A DNA stretch of 64,000 nt from Peronospora farinosa (lineage: Eukaryota > Oomycota > Peronosporomycetes > Peronosporales > Peronosporaceae), in assembly GCA_947646735.1 (NCBI GenBank), contig CANTFK010000992.1, forward strand, positions 186,001 to 250,000. Reading direction: 5' to 3'. Positions 44,495-55,171 of this stretch are shown piece by piece. The translations under genes were made by a program, and so were the position numbers. The notes beneath the pieces were generated by a model. That model ran no database searches, was not told where the DNA came from, and saw nothing but the letters and a program-made list of their open reading frames with translations. Numbering within the stretch: position 1 is the first letter of the stretch; the number at the start of each line of letters is the position of its first letter.

Positions 44495-46102
44495 TTACAC
44501 TACGGCCTGGTAGCCATTGGCGCATCGACGCTGGTATATGCCCCGCTGCCGGATATTCTGGATGGCAACGGCCACTAGCATCACGATCAATCCGCATGCC
44601 ACGATCAAAATTAATGACGCCTGGGACTCGTTCTCGGAGATAACGTTGCCATTGACAGTGTTATCGACGTTCTGGTCTACCACCGTCAATCCAGCTTCGA
44701 TCTCGTTGTCATCTATGGGATACAGAAACTTATTGCAGGCGTTCTGACCGTACACGAAGCACTCGAAAAGATTGAGACCGTGAAGAGGCCGAACTGCAGG
44801 CACCATGTGACCAGCACCCTTGACGGTCTTAAAGGTCAGACCATTGTACATCTGTTCGTATCCAGCCAACTGCTTGTCCGGACCAAACCAAGCATGCCAC
44901 TTCTCCTTGATATGCAACTTGAGCCCTTGACCACCAATCCAGCGCTCAGTACCGACAAAATTTACGACAGAATCGGCGTCACCGCTGTAGATAAGCACCT
45001 TGAGGTCATGTTTGAGGATGTTCTGGTACTTAGGAAGCGAAGACGGGCTGGACTTGTACAAATCTCCAACTGGATCGCTGCAGCCCTTCCAAGTGACGTA
45101 TTTGCCACCAGGCTTTGTTACATGGATGGCTTTTTGCACACTCCGCTGGTTCAAGTACGCGTGTGTGAGTGAATCGGCGCAAGCACCAATGTCACCACGA
45201 TGTGTGGGCGACAACAGCACCGATGGTTTGGCTCTCTTGCGCAAAGCCTTTGCCTGTGTATTATCCAGCAGGCATTTGTCACCGTAGATGAAGTACGGGT
45301 CCAGTGCGTCGGCATTTGCTTCCACCTCAGCCTGCTCCAGCAGCACTTCACACTCGGCAGGACACGGAGTCTCGTCAAAGAGGCAGCCGATGTGCGCACC
45401 ACAGCGCACCTTGATCTCCTCGTAGGCTTCGAGCGAGACCATCGCGTGCGAGTAATAGTAGTCGATGTAGGCATTGCCATCAATGATGTTGTCCGTGAAT
45501 GGGTTACCGATTGCAAAGCCTCGAAGGGTCACACCTTCAATCGGTTTCTCCACCATGAGATCAACGAGGTACGGAATGTACATGCCGGCGTAGCTCTCAC
45601 CCGTAATATAAAAGTCTCGGTTCTTGAGCTCACTAAACTTGCTGAAGAACAAGCTGAGGAACTCACGGGTCTTGGCAGCAATGACATCGTCATTGTAGTA
45701 ATTAGGGCCCTTGACGTCACCACTGAAGCCCACACCAGCCGGAGACTCGAGCCACACCATGTTGACCTTGCGATTCCAAGAGTACCGGTTCACCTTGACG
45801 GACAAGTCATCCTGGACAACAAAAGGTCCATTCTCGGTGAAGAGTCCACCCAATGACGAGCAGCCTGGTCCACCGTTCAGCCACAACACGATCGGGTCGT
45901 TCTCGGGGTCGCTCTGACTCTCCGTATACCAGTAGAAAAGTTTCTCCTTCTCCTTAAGCTCCAAGTGACCGGCATAATGTTTGAATGAAAGGGGCTTCTG
46001 GAAGTCTAAACCAGGCAGATGCGTGACCAGTGCATCGTCATTGAGGGCGCCTGTAGACGACATCAACATCGCTGCCGTGATCATTTGGATTGCTAACTTC
46101 AT
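44495..46102 (-). CDS. Serine carboxypeptidase (S10), membrane-anchored, tandem copy 2
   Basis: Single exon, 535 residues from the ATG at 46102 (MKLAIQMITAAMLMSSTGA, signal peptide). Motifs: WLNGGPGCSSLGG, WLESPAGVGFSG, TGESYAGMYIPY with catalytic Ser170, IYSGDADSVVNFVG (Asp) and KGAGHMVPAVRPLHG (His). It is closely similar to the neighbour across the whole length, including the lumenal insert with C...TPCPAECE. The C-terminus has a membrane helix (LILIVACGLIVMLVAVAI) and the basic tail QNIRQRG. Same predicted activity and topology as copy 1; the two probably arose by tandem duplication. Confidence 0.93.
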   Translation of the reverse strand: MKLAIQMITAAMLMSSTGALNDDALVTHLPGLDFQKPLSFKHYAGHLELKEKEKLFYWYTESQSDPENDPIVLWLNGGPGCSSLGGLFTENGPFVVQDDLSVKVNRYSWNRKVNMVWLESPAGVGFSGDVKGPNYYNDDVIAAKTREFLSLFFSKFSELKNRDFYITGESYAGMYIPYLVDLMVEKPIEGVTLRGFAIGNPFTDNIIDGNAYIDYYYSHAMVSLEAYEEIKVRCGAHIGCLFDETPCPAECEVLLEQAEVEANADALDPYFIYGDKCLLDNTQAKALRKRAKPSVLLSPTHRGDIGACADSLTHAYLNQRSVQKAIHVTKPGGKYVTWKGCSDPVGDLYKSSPSSLPKYQNILKHDLKVLIYSGDADSVVNFVGTERWIGGQGLKLHIKEKWHAWFGPDKQLAGYEQMYNGLTFKTVKGAGHMVPAVRPLHGLNLFECFVYGQNACNKFLYPIDDNEIEAGLTVVDQNVDNTVNGNVISENESQASLILIVACGLIVMLVAVAIQNIRQRGIYQRRCANGYQAVV

Positions 46103-47756
46103 CTTGATCGCTAGATGCGTACGCGACGGGAAGAGTGAAAGTGAGGTGAGGAAGAGTAGGTATTCAAGCAATGAAATCTGGAAAGGACATTTTGCAGAAA
46201 GAGAGCAAAAGACAAGAAGCGGAGGTGGTATTCAGGAAGGTATCAGGTTTTTGAGGAGCTTTCAGCTGTCACGCCCTATGCTTGTTCCAGCCAATCGCCA
46301 AAATGCCAGCTGGAAGCAAGCATCAATACCATGATGATTGACAATTATATGAACCGCTGGACGATATAGGGTCAAATCAGATTTGAATCCACTTCAACTT
46401 CACCAATACAAATGTCAAGCTTAATAATATCATGGTCATGTCTTGTTGGGGCTACGAAATGCTTTTAGACTCGGTTGTTTTATCAGCTGCTTGGTGTACT
46501 TCTCAGGTGTAGCTCGCTCGTTTCTATAGCAGAGGTCGTTCTTGTGCTGTCTTCTGCTTCAGCCGATTAGGCCAACACAGTGCGTAGTATGTTCGCTTCT
46601 TCTCACCTTATTCTACAGCGTGGCTGCCAGTCTTCTCATCGCATCACGCTTCTAGAAGCTGAACATTCACGTCATACAAACGAAGCTTGGACTGATGAGC
46701 ATCAATGTGAGTAGAACATAGCACGCCAATCGTCTTGCAACGCGTGTGAGCTAGATTGCTACTGCCTTCATGGCGTGTGACCATGACAAGCTGGTCGTAG
46801 GTGCCACGCAACAGCAGTGTGCGTCAATAGTGCCAAAATTCTGCAAGTAGCCCGTCAAAGAGCAGTCAAGCTTCCATGAAGTAATCAACCCCACACATTG
46901 GACTGGATAAGGTGTCGTTTTTGTGATATTAAAGAATGGTAGCTTACACAGACAGCTCAGTAGTATATTTGTGCCAGATCCTACTGCCACGAGCTGCTAT
47001 GCCCACTCTGGCAGGCAGTTTGGATGATGACGCATGCCTGAAACAAACCAATCTCAGCAGTTCTTAATTTTTGCTCACTTTAACTTGAAGATGCTAAACT
47101 TGAATGGAGGTACAAGGCGACACGCCAGGCATATGGAAAGCTTTACGACACATTCCGAAACACAAGGCTGTATTGTGCAATGCTAAAAATGAACAGATAG
47201 CGAACTCGTGGCTTGGCTGTAAAGCCAAACCACGACTTCAAAAAAAAGCCACCGGAATCATAGCGAAATAGGCACCTTGCTGTAAGATTAAGACAATTAG
47301 AGTCGCTTACCACGACATTCTCGCGTGTCGACACAGACAAAAACACGGTGTATGTCACACTTACATACATTATATTCTGTGTGATGCCCTTTCCGATTGT
47401 AGCGATGATTGCAAGTCGGGTGGAGGAGAGTCTGCTTCAATTGCAGACTCTCCTCCACCCGACTTGCAATCATCGCTACAATCGGAAAGGGCATCAATAT
47501 GCTGACTCCAGTGCTTCAATCGACATCTGCCCTTCACTTGCTTGGTTCGCGGCAAATTATAGTAAGTAGCTGTCATTACTATTTTTGTATTTGGAGGATG
47601 GTAAATCTGTGTTTATATAATTCACACTTTGCATCGTTTCAAGATAGATACTTTTGAGCCAATGCTTGATTATTTGCTTACGCTATATTATCCACCAGTC
47701 TCTGTTCACCTAATTAAAACTTTCTGCGAATTAACGTCATTCCAGAAATAGCCAAA
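46103..47756. other. Long gene-free interval with a perfect hairpin
   Basis: About 1.65 kb with no recognisable gene. The main feature is the 54-bp inverted repeat at 47382-47496. Minus-strand frames at about 46750-47000 are interrupted by stops and match no family I can name. Confidence 0.5.
47382..47496. repeat. Perfect 54-bp inverted repeat with 7-nt loop
   Basis: The left arm 47382-47435 and right arm 47443-47496 are exact reverse complements around the loop TTCAATT. The arms are about half GC (for example GCCCTTTCCGATTG, GGGTGGAGGAGAG). Pairing stops at G47381/A47497. A transcript would fold into an uninterrupted 54-bp stem. It could be a small-RNA precursor, a miniature foldback element, or a fold-back artefact of library construction. 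No target-site duplication was seen at the edges. Confidence 0.95.
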
Positions 47757-48626
47757 ATGTTAAGTATCGCTGTAGGTATTCGCCACCGTGTCTTGGCGTT
47801 CGAGGCGCCACTACATGAACATAGAGCCCTTCAAGCACTTAAATATGTCGTATCTTCATACAAAAATCATTCTACTGCACCTGCTAATACAATTATAATG
47901 TCTTACGGTAGCGTGGCCATTGTAGATGCCAAGGTTTTCCAGTTCGTGTCCTTCCTCCTATCACCCGAAGGCTTTGCAACGTATCCAGATGAGACGCAAC
48001 AGCTCCTGGCTCTTCTAACTTCACTCGGCACTAATGATACTATTCAGCTTCCAAAGACGGGGACCATTACCCAATGGAAAGATGCCGTCGCTCGCTATTC
48101 AGTTACAGAGACAGATGATACTCGTCATTGTCGAGTGTTTGTGCTGGTCACGTACCGCCCCAAGGATCTTTTGCCATTGTACATGACATCAGCTAGACGT
48201 GCAGTCAAGTTTGTCAATGCCGTGGTGGCTTTGGTGACGGCTAATGCCTACATCTCGACGCTCGGTGGAGGACATTTTTTGTGTCGCCACTTGAACCAGT
48301 CGACGCTCTTGGCCAAGCTGCAGATTGGCATTTCAATGGGACTGAAGGACCCTATACTTGAGAGCAAATGTAGAGTGAATCTCATGTATAATGCCCTGCA
48401 GTTGGGCAAGTTTAAACGGGCAAGGAGGATCTTAAGACAAGAGGAGCTTGTGGCAAAACAGCTCGGTAGTACTGAGCTCCACAATGTCTGCCATGCTGCC
48501 AGTGTGTACTTGGACAAGATGGATCGACTACACAAGGAGCAAGTGCTGCACCATGAGAAAAACGGACGTCCAGTTACGCTGCATGATAATTTCTACCGTC
48601 AGAGGATTGTCTGCATGACCAAATGA
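47757..48626 (+). CDS. Conserved eukaryotic-type protein of unknown function
   Basis: Single exon, 289 residues. The N-terminal half is mixed alpha/beta (LSIAVGIRHRVLAFEAP, CRVFVLVTYRP). The centre has ISTLGGGHFLCRHLNQS, a glycine-rich turn with flanking Cys and His. The C-terminal part is helical, AKLQIGISMGLKDPILESKCRVNLMYNALQLGKFKRARRIL, resembling one or two TPR-like helix pairs. The GGGxFLC element followed by such helices recalls a small Pfam family of unknown function (possibly DUF4807), but I cannot confirm this without a search. No signal peptide or membrane segment. Confidence 0.6.
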   Translation: MLSIAVGIRHRVLAFEAPLHEHRALQALKYVVSSYKNHSTAPANTIIMSYGSVAIVDAKVFQFVSFLLSPEGFATYPDETQQLLALLTSLGTNDTIQLPKTGTITQWKDAVARYSVTETDDTRHCRVFVLVTYRPKDLLPLYMTSARRAVKFVNAVVALVTANAYISTLGGGHFLCRHLNQSTLLAKLQIGISMGLKDPILESKCRVNLMYNALQLGKFKRARRILRQEELVAKQLGSTELHNVCHAASVYLDKMDRLHKEQVLHHEKNGRPVTLHDNFYRQRIVCMTK

Positions 48627-48846
48627 GAGGATGACATTTTGTTCAAGACATGATGCCACACTCCGTTTCGATTCCATTTTGCAGCAAAGCTATTTGGACT
48701 GCATGCGTGATAGATAACGGTACATACTATTTAAGTTGACAGTTGATCAAAGCATTTCTGTCGTGAAGAGGAGCTCAACATGTCAAATGAACATGCATTA
48801 AGTACGATACCAGGTTAAGTGGACAAAGTCTCCGATAATCGTCGAC

Positions 48847-50217
48847 ATGCTGCACTTTCGTCGTCTAGTCGTGACGTGCACATCTACTGGTTGTCGTGGT
48901 TTCCATCGTTCGGTGGGTATTGTGGGTATGCCCAATGTTGGAAAATCGACACTATTCAATGCATTGACCAAGACGGAAGTGGCCCAAGCTGCCAATTATC
49001 CGTTCTGTACCATTGATCCAAACGTGGCGCGCGTGGCGGTGCCTGACGAACGCGTTCGTCACTTGGCCAGAGTCGAAAAATCCAAGCGAGTGATTGAGAC
49101 GCAGGTTGGAAAACGACGAGCTATTACAATGCAATGTTTGATTAACGGACTGAATGACAAGGCACTGAATTTATCTATTGATTAGCTCGAGTTCGTAGAC
49201 ATTGCTGGTCTTGTACGCGGAGCTTCGCAGGGCGAAGGACTTGGTCGGTTTTACGTGTCAATTATGATCCTGCATGCTGCTGATGATATCGTGATTGTTT
49301 TTTATTCCAGGAAACAAATTTCTAGACAACATACGACAGGTGGCGGTGACTGCTCACGTGGTGCGCTGCTTTGAGGACACTAATATCCTCCATGTGGATG
49401 AGACGGTGGACCCGATCCGCGATCTCGAGACTATTCGTACCGAAATGATCCTGGCAGACTTGCAGACAGTTGAAAAAAGGTTGACGAACCTTGCCAAGAA
49501 GAAAAAGTAGGTGGTTTGCTATTTGCTTGTGAGGTGCGGACTTGTCATTTTGGTTTATTGCATTATGGTAGATCGATGGATCCGATGATTCCATCACTGC
49601 TGGAGGTTCTCCAGCGTCTACAGCCACATTTGGAGAATGGAAACCTTGCCGAAGGTCTGACATTTGAAAAGCCAGACGAGCAATTGCAGTTTGAGCGTCT
49701 GCAGCTGCTGACGGCCAAGAAGGCACTATATCTGTGCAACGTGTCGGAAGATGACGCTGCTACGGGCAACCATATGACGGAAGCTGTGCGTGAGCGTGTC
49801 GAGGGAGAGGGAAGCATATGTCTGACGGTATCGGGCTCCTTGGAGGAAGCAGCTGCCTCTTTCGAGGATGATGAAAGTCAGCTGGAATACCTCAGCGAGA
49901 GCGGCTTGACGGAGACAGGATTGACGCAAGTCATCCGTGCTAGCCAGGAGCTCCTACAGCTGCAGACCTACTACACTGTTGGTGAGAAGGAAACGCGTGC
50001 GTGGAATGTGCTCGCTGGATCAACGGCAGCTGAAGCAGCTGGCGTCATTCACTCGGACTTTGAGAAGTTGCTCATCCGTGCGGAGACTGTCGGATACGAG
50101 GACTTTGCGAATGCTGGTAGTATGCGTGCAGCTAAGGACAAGGGTCTACTGCGCTCGGAAGGGAAGGACTACATTTGCCAGGATGGGGACATCTTCAATT
50201 TCCTCGTGGGAAAATAG
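48847..50217 (+). CDS. Organellar YchF/Obg-like GTPase (OLA1 relative)
   Basis: Exons 48847-49104, 49186-49243, 49311-49506 and 49572-50217 give 385 residues. After an Arg-rich leader ([21 protein letters not shown]) comes the G1 loop [28 protein letters not shown], the G3 region [20 protein letters not shown] (rebuilt across an intron), and HVVRCFED. The TGS-like C-terminal domain has FFTVGE-type sequence ([15 protein letters not shown]), [17 protein letters not shown] and a late DGDIFNFL. YchF proteins bind ribosomes and prefer ATP in some lineages. The leader suggests import into mitochondria, so this is probably the organellar copy; a cytosolic OLA1 would be elsewhere. GTP versus ATP preference is not decided. 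Confidence 0.88.
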
Positions 50218-50516
50218 ACGCCGACGTAATATAGGCATCGTGCTTGCAATTCCAGAAGTAAAAGTGCCATATTGCACCCTAGTTCCTGCTCTGCTTTCCT
50301 GTACTTGCATGCACATGTACGAATGAAAGTGTGTGGGGTAACAACACAGCTTAGACGACTGTGAAAAATATGGTTGTGATTGCAAGTTAGAAGCTTACAA
50401 CTGAAGCAAATGCCAGCAACACCGAAGTTTGACATGTTGCTGTCAGCGAGTCATACAGGCCCAACACTTCTATCACTTGATCCACGTAAAGGTCGCAATG
50501 TCAGTTACAATGACCG

Positions 50517-51521
50517 CTACACGCAAAACTTAAGCTTCGCCAGTCGCTCGCTCTCATCCCACAGGTTTCGCGCCGCAGCTTCATCGTGAACCGTGCTTTT
50601 GGCCTGAACGCGCTTCGGTGGACCCCAAATTTCAAAGTAATTACCAGGGCCGTAGTAGTCGTTACTCTCAACATCAGGTCCCGTGGCGGCGTACAAGGTG
50701 GGGAGTGCTCCAGCTCGTGCATCTTGAAAAACGGGTAAGATCCCAATTATGCGCCACATGAGACGACTAAACCATCCTCCTTCTGTGGCAGGAGAGGCCA
50801 TTAGATTTGTCGAAGTAAAGCCCGGATGACAAGCCACAGAGGTCACACCCACTACATTTTGCTCCTGAAGACGTCGAGTCAGCTCAAAAGTGAACAATAA
50901 ATTGCTCAGTTTTGACTCAGAGTACACATCCGATGCCCTATATCCTCGGTCATCCGAGCGCATGATCGGAGACCCCGACGTGAAATGTTCCAGCTTGGCA
51001 CCCAAGTGTGCAAGACTGCTTACATTGACTACACGAGATGCCGTGCTTTGCTTCAATAGAGGAAAAAGATGCGCCACCAAGGCAAAATGACCGAGATGAT
51101 TGGTAGCAAATTGACGCTCGTAGCCATCGACTGTCTTGGCGTATGGGACTGCCATCACCCCCGCGTTGTTAATGAGGAGATCCAGTCGATCGTGCTTCTC
51201 TTTAAACTCGTCTGAGAATTTCTGCACGCTACCGAGGTCACTTACATCCAGTATCATAAAGTACACATTGCCAGCATCAGGTGTGGTCGATAAGACTTGC
51301 CAAAGTTTCGTCTGAGCTTCGATACCTCTACCTTCGTTACGGCAGGCCAATACAACGTCTGCCCCTTTGCGTGCTAGCTCGAGTGCTGTCTCATAGCCGA
51401 TACCAGAGTTGGCACCCGTGATGATAACCGTCTTTTCTTTTTGGGATGCAATGTATGACGCATCCCAATTGCGAGGAACTTGTGGTCGCGACTCGGTGAG
51501 ACTATTATACTCAGTGCCCAT
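50517..51521 (-). CDS. Short-chain dehydrogenase/reductase, retinol dehydrogenase-like (copy A)
   Basis: Single exon, 334 residues from the ATG at 51521. The Rossmann fold starts with TVIITGANSGIGYETALELA (TGxxxGIG, NADP-type with following ACRN). LDVSDLGSVQKF, LLINNAGVM (NNAG), FATNHLGHFALVAHLFP, VVNVSS and the catalytic pair YSESK (Tyr, Lys) complete the classical SDR active site. HPGF/ACHPGFTSTNL follows. The closest named relatives by motif are retinol dehydrogenase 11-14 and plant TIC32/WWOX-type enzymes. The real substrate is unknown. It is a paralogue of the gene at 53934-54908. Confidence 0.9.
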   Translation of the reverse strand: MGTEYNSLTESRPQVPRNWDASYIASQKEKTVIITGANSGIGYETALELARKGADVVLACRNEGRGIEAQTKLWQVLSTTPDAGNVYFMILDVSDLGSVQKFSDEFKEKHDRLDLLINNAGVMAVPYAKTVDGYERQFATNHLGHFALVAHLFPLLKQSTASRVVNVSSLAHLGAKLEHFTSGSPIMRSDDRGYRASDVYSESKLSNLLFTFELTRRLQEQNVVGVTSVACHPGFTSTNLMASPATEGGWFSRLMWRIIGILPVFQDARAGALPTLYAATGPDVESNDYYGPGNYFEIWGPPKRVQAKSTVHDEAAARNLWDESERLAKLKFCV

Positions 51522-51836
51522 TCTTGTCAGTTTGAGATCTATTAAGTAGCTACTCACTATGGACCACAACCTCAGATAAATAGAAGCGTTTAAATTCCAA
51601 TGCGTGGTATAAAACAGATATCAACATGTAAATACAGTAGTACTCTGGATGGGTCACTACTGTCAAGTATTCCTCAAATTGACAAAAAAATAAATAAAAC
51701 AGTTTAAACATACTTGTTTTCGTTTTTTTTTTCGCGAAACGCAAGTGTATATACGTTTTTTTTGTAACAAAACTTTCAACAACTTTATGTTTTTATCCTT
51801 GATTTTTGGATTATAAAGATTAAATACCTTTTAATA

Positions 51837-53604
51837 ATGGGAATTTTTAAGGTGTTAGAGGAGCCTTTACCTCCTGAATGGGAAGTCGCCATGTCCCGTT
51901 CCAAGCACATGCCGTACTATTACAACGTACAAACGAAGAAAGTGTATTGGGTTGATGACGAGCTTCCACGTGGTTGGTCACATCAGTTCGATCGAGATGG
52001 GCGACGTTTTTACTTTCATGTTCGGGACAAGAATGGCACCATCTCATATGACAAACCCAGTTTAGCACCATCAGTGCCGTTAATGAATGCACTTGATTCT
52101 TCAGAGCCACTTCCGATTCCGGTGTCGTCCTACGATGACTCGGAGTTGCCCCAAGTTCCAACGACGGACTCACTTGATGGCCACGCACGAGCTGATTCAG
52201 GCGAACCACCACAACTTGTAAGGAAGAAATCCAATTCTCTTATGGACTTGCTGAGTCCAGGACCTCCTGCTCTTGGACCAGAGGAACTACTACAAGGTAA
52301 AGTGCACTATTGTCATAGTATATTCAATGTAGAAGTAAAAAGAATGGACTCTTTGTTGTGTAGATAACGAGTCTCCAAGAGCGCCACCGGTGCAAATGAT
52401 GACGACGATGAACATTACCAATTTGGTGTCAGATCCTGAGAAATTGCTGGAAACGGGGGACAAGGTCAGTAGCTCTAAGAGGTCGTATGATGTCATGTCC
52501 AGAGACTACGATGAGGAAAACCGAGAGAAAGACCCGGATGCTGCGGCGGCATTTTACAATCAGTTACAACGAAGTGCTCAGAGTGACAGAGCAGACAGTT
52601 TACTCTTTCATATGCGTGCACTGAACAACTGGGTAAAGTCTATCTTGATTAACGAATACTCTGGACGTGAGGGAGATCGGGTGCTGGACTTGGCGTGTGG
52701 CAAAGGTGGAGATCTTATGAAGTGGACCAAGCGCAATCTTGCCGCGTACGTGGGTGTGGATATCGCGCAGAAGTCGTTGGAGGACGCAGTAGAGCGGTAC
52801 ACTTCCTTCTCGCGCGGTGGAAGAGGAGGCGGTGATCGGGATAGGAAAAAGACCGAGGTGAAATTTATTCAAGGCGATCTAGGTGTGGTGGACTTGCTGC
52901 GCGATACGATGCACTGCTGGAGCGAGCATGAGGGATGGCACGACGCGGTACCGCTTGAAAGCTCCGCGGTAGGCAACTTCAATATCGTGTCGGTACAATT
53001 TTCATTCCACTACATGTTTGGTGACGCAGAGCGCGCAAACCGTTTCTTCTCTACCGTTCACGAGCTACTTACTGATGGTGGTGTGCTGATCGCAACGACG
53101 GTCGATCCGAACAAACTGTTAATGAAGTATTACCAGGGTTTGCGGCCACCGGAGAAGGAAAAGGAAGATCGAGCGGTGAACAAGCCTGATGTGAGCATTG
53201 TGGACGAAAAGAAGCGCGAGGTATGCTGCATACGTTTTGACGCAGCTACACGCGCTCAGTTATCAGGGCCAGGCGCAGCATCCAAAGGATCTTTTGGTCT
53301 GCGCTACAACTTTACGTTGCGTGATCGCGTGGAGGATGACGGGGACAGCGGTGGTAGCCAAGCCGTAGATCTTCCTGAATATCTAGTGCCGGACGATTTG
53401 GTTGCCGAGCTACTACGTGAGCACGGCTTCGAGCTCCTTTTAAAGCAGAACTTCCACCACTTTATTCAGCAGCGCAAGGACCAGGACCGCAATCATTCGC
53501 TGCTGGAAAAGATGCACGTGACCAATATTCGCGGCTCCATATCGGATGCTGAGTGGGAAATCGCTGGACTTTATCAGGTACTCGCTTTTAAGAAGTCCTA
53601 TTGA
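51837..53604 (+). CDS. mRNA cap guanine-N7 methyltransferase with N-terminal WW domains
   Basis: Exons 51837-52296 and 52364-53604 give 566 residues. Residues 10-45 (LPPEWEVAMSRSKHMPYYYN...VYWVDDELP) and 44-77 (LPRGWSHQFDRDGRRFYFHV...YDKPS) form two WW-like domains; both keep the first Trp, but the second lacks the usual closing Trp. After a disordered Ser/Pro linker comes the cap methyltransferase domain: SYDVMSRDYDEENRE, LLFHMRALNNWVKSILI, VLDLACGKGGDLMKW (SAM-binding motif I), YVGVDIAQKSLEDA and VSVQFSFHYMF (the RNMT QFxxHYxF motif). It should methylate the 5' cap of new transcripts in the nucleus. The WW domains probably bind phosphorylated RNA polymerase II tail or proline-rich partners, an unusual fusion compared with animal RNMT. 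Confidence 0.88.
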
Positions 53605-53933
53605 TATTGCGATGTGTTTTGTATACTGGCACAAGATATGTTTGACGTAATGAACAGATTCATAACCGTCCTCGGCTGCATTATCTTTCTGAGTCGTACC
53701 GCACTAAGAATTTGGCCTGCTGAACACATTTACACGATGCGGTTCGTTGTCACAGACCGATTGTAGACACTGCCAGTACGGTTTCACGGCAACTGTCCCG
53801 ATTATTCCTAATAAGTCATTGCATACCAAAACAACTATCATTGCTGACGAGGTGAAGCAGGAAAGGAATTCATCTTTGCCGTGTCATACGGACTTGAAAG
53901 CAACCTTTCTAGGTAGGAACCCACGTGCTCATT
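53605..53933. other. Convergent intergenic spacer
   Basis: Separates the 3' ends of the cap methyltransferase and the second dehydrogenase. Nothing recognised. Confidence 0.5.
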
Positions 53934-54908
53934 CTAGATAGTAAACGTCAACTTCGCCAACTTCTCGCTATATTCCCACAACTTCAAACCAGCAGATTCG
54001 GACTTGCAAACATTCGCTGGTTCATGACGAGCCGGTTCTCCAGTACCTCTGTCCTTCGGTCCAATATAATCGCCACCAATTACTTCACTTCCCGTAGCAG
54101 CGTACAACGTCGGCATTGCTCCCATCAATGGATCTTTTCCGCCCGGTAAGAAGGTTATCAACTTAATCACCAGCCAGTAAATCCAATTGTTGTTCGCCGC
54201 CGCCATGTTCGCGCCCAAGTTCGTGGCGACATACCCAGGGTGACAGGCTATTACAATCACATTTGTAATCCCCGCAGCTTTAAGCCGTCTGTCCATTTCA
54301 ATTGTGAATAAAATGTTGCACAATTTCGTCTCTCCGTACGTCTGCCATTGTCCAAACTTGTCTTCACTTGTAGCCATGATCTCATCTTCATTGAAACTAG
54401 CTTCTCCTCTCTTGTGTAAGCCACTACTGACATTTATCACACGTGAAGCTTCACTTTTCTTCAACAAGTCAAACAACTGAGCCGTTAATGCAAAGTGGCC
54501 CAAATGGTTGGTTGCAAACAGGCGTTCGTATCCGTCTACTGACAAAGCATAGGACCCGCCCATTACACCAGCATTATTCACAAGTAAATCCAATCGAGTA
54601 TGAACCCGTTTAAACGTTTTTACAAAGGTGGAAACACTTGTCAAGTCACTCACATCCAATGGCATAAATGAGACAGATCCATGTTCGGACTGACGATTCA
54701 ACGTTTTCTTCAATTTGCTTTCAGCGTCGTGGCCTTTTGCTTTGTTTCGACAAGCTAAGACCACGTGAGCCCCTCGAAGTGCCAATTGCAATGCGGTTTC
54801 GTATCCGAGACCAGAATTGGCACCGGTCACGATCGCTACTTTGTTCTTTTGTGAAATAATCTGAGAAACGTCCCATGCATCAGGCACAGCGGAAGGTTCT
54901 TCTGTCAT
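53934..54908 (-). CDS. Short-chain dehydrogenase/reductase, retinol dehydrogenase-like (copy B)
   Basis: Single exon, 324 residues. VAIVTGANSGLGYETALQLA, LACRNKAKG, LDVSDLTSVSTF, LLVNNAGVMGG, FATNHLGHFALTAQLF, VINVSSGLH and the active-site YGETK are all present. Sequence and length are close to copy A, including the N-terminal lead with WDVSQIISQKNK versus WDASYIASQKEK, so the two are paralogues now separated by the cap methyltransferase gene. Predicted NADP(H)-dependent oxidoreductase; substrate unknown. Confidence 0.9.
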   Translation of the reverse strand: MTEEPSAVPDAWDVSQIISQKNKVAIVTGANSGLGYETALQLALRGAHVVLACRNKAKGHDAESKLKKTLNRQSEHGSVSFMPLDVSDLTSVSTFVKTFKRVHTRLDLLVNNAGVMGGSYALSVDGYERLFATNHLGHFALTAQLFDLLKKSEASRVINVSSGLHKRGEASFNEDEIMATSEDKFGQWQTYGETKLCNILFTIEMDRRLKAAGITNVIVIACHPGYVATNLGANMAAANNNWIYWLVIKLITFLPGGKDPLMGAMPTLYAATGSEVIGGDYIGPKDRGTGEPARHEPANVCKSESAGLKLWEYSEKLAKLTFTI

Positions 54909-55171
54909 TTTGTAAGACTAAAGTGTTTACTCAGCTGTATACGGTTTTCTTAACCGACCTATGTATACCCAAAGTAGTTTGCAAAAAAGTACTTAATTAT
55001 GAGCTGGCTGACTAATGATATATGGCGGTAAGTTAATTGCCCACATGAGTCCCGCATATTCATGTCTGCCGTGATTTTGGCTTCATTTTGAGCAGTTTTG
55101 CTGTAAACACCACTGAGTATATGCTATTGCTGTTCATATTGATCTGGCGCTGTTTACAAATGCACGTACGC

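Noticed and set aside
46740..47000. Minus-strand frames that vaguely recall WD40 repeats
   Set aside because: Stops in every frame and no complete repeat; not supportable.
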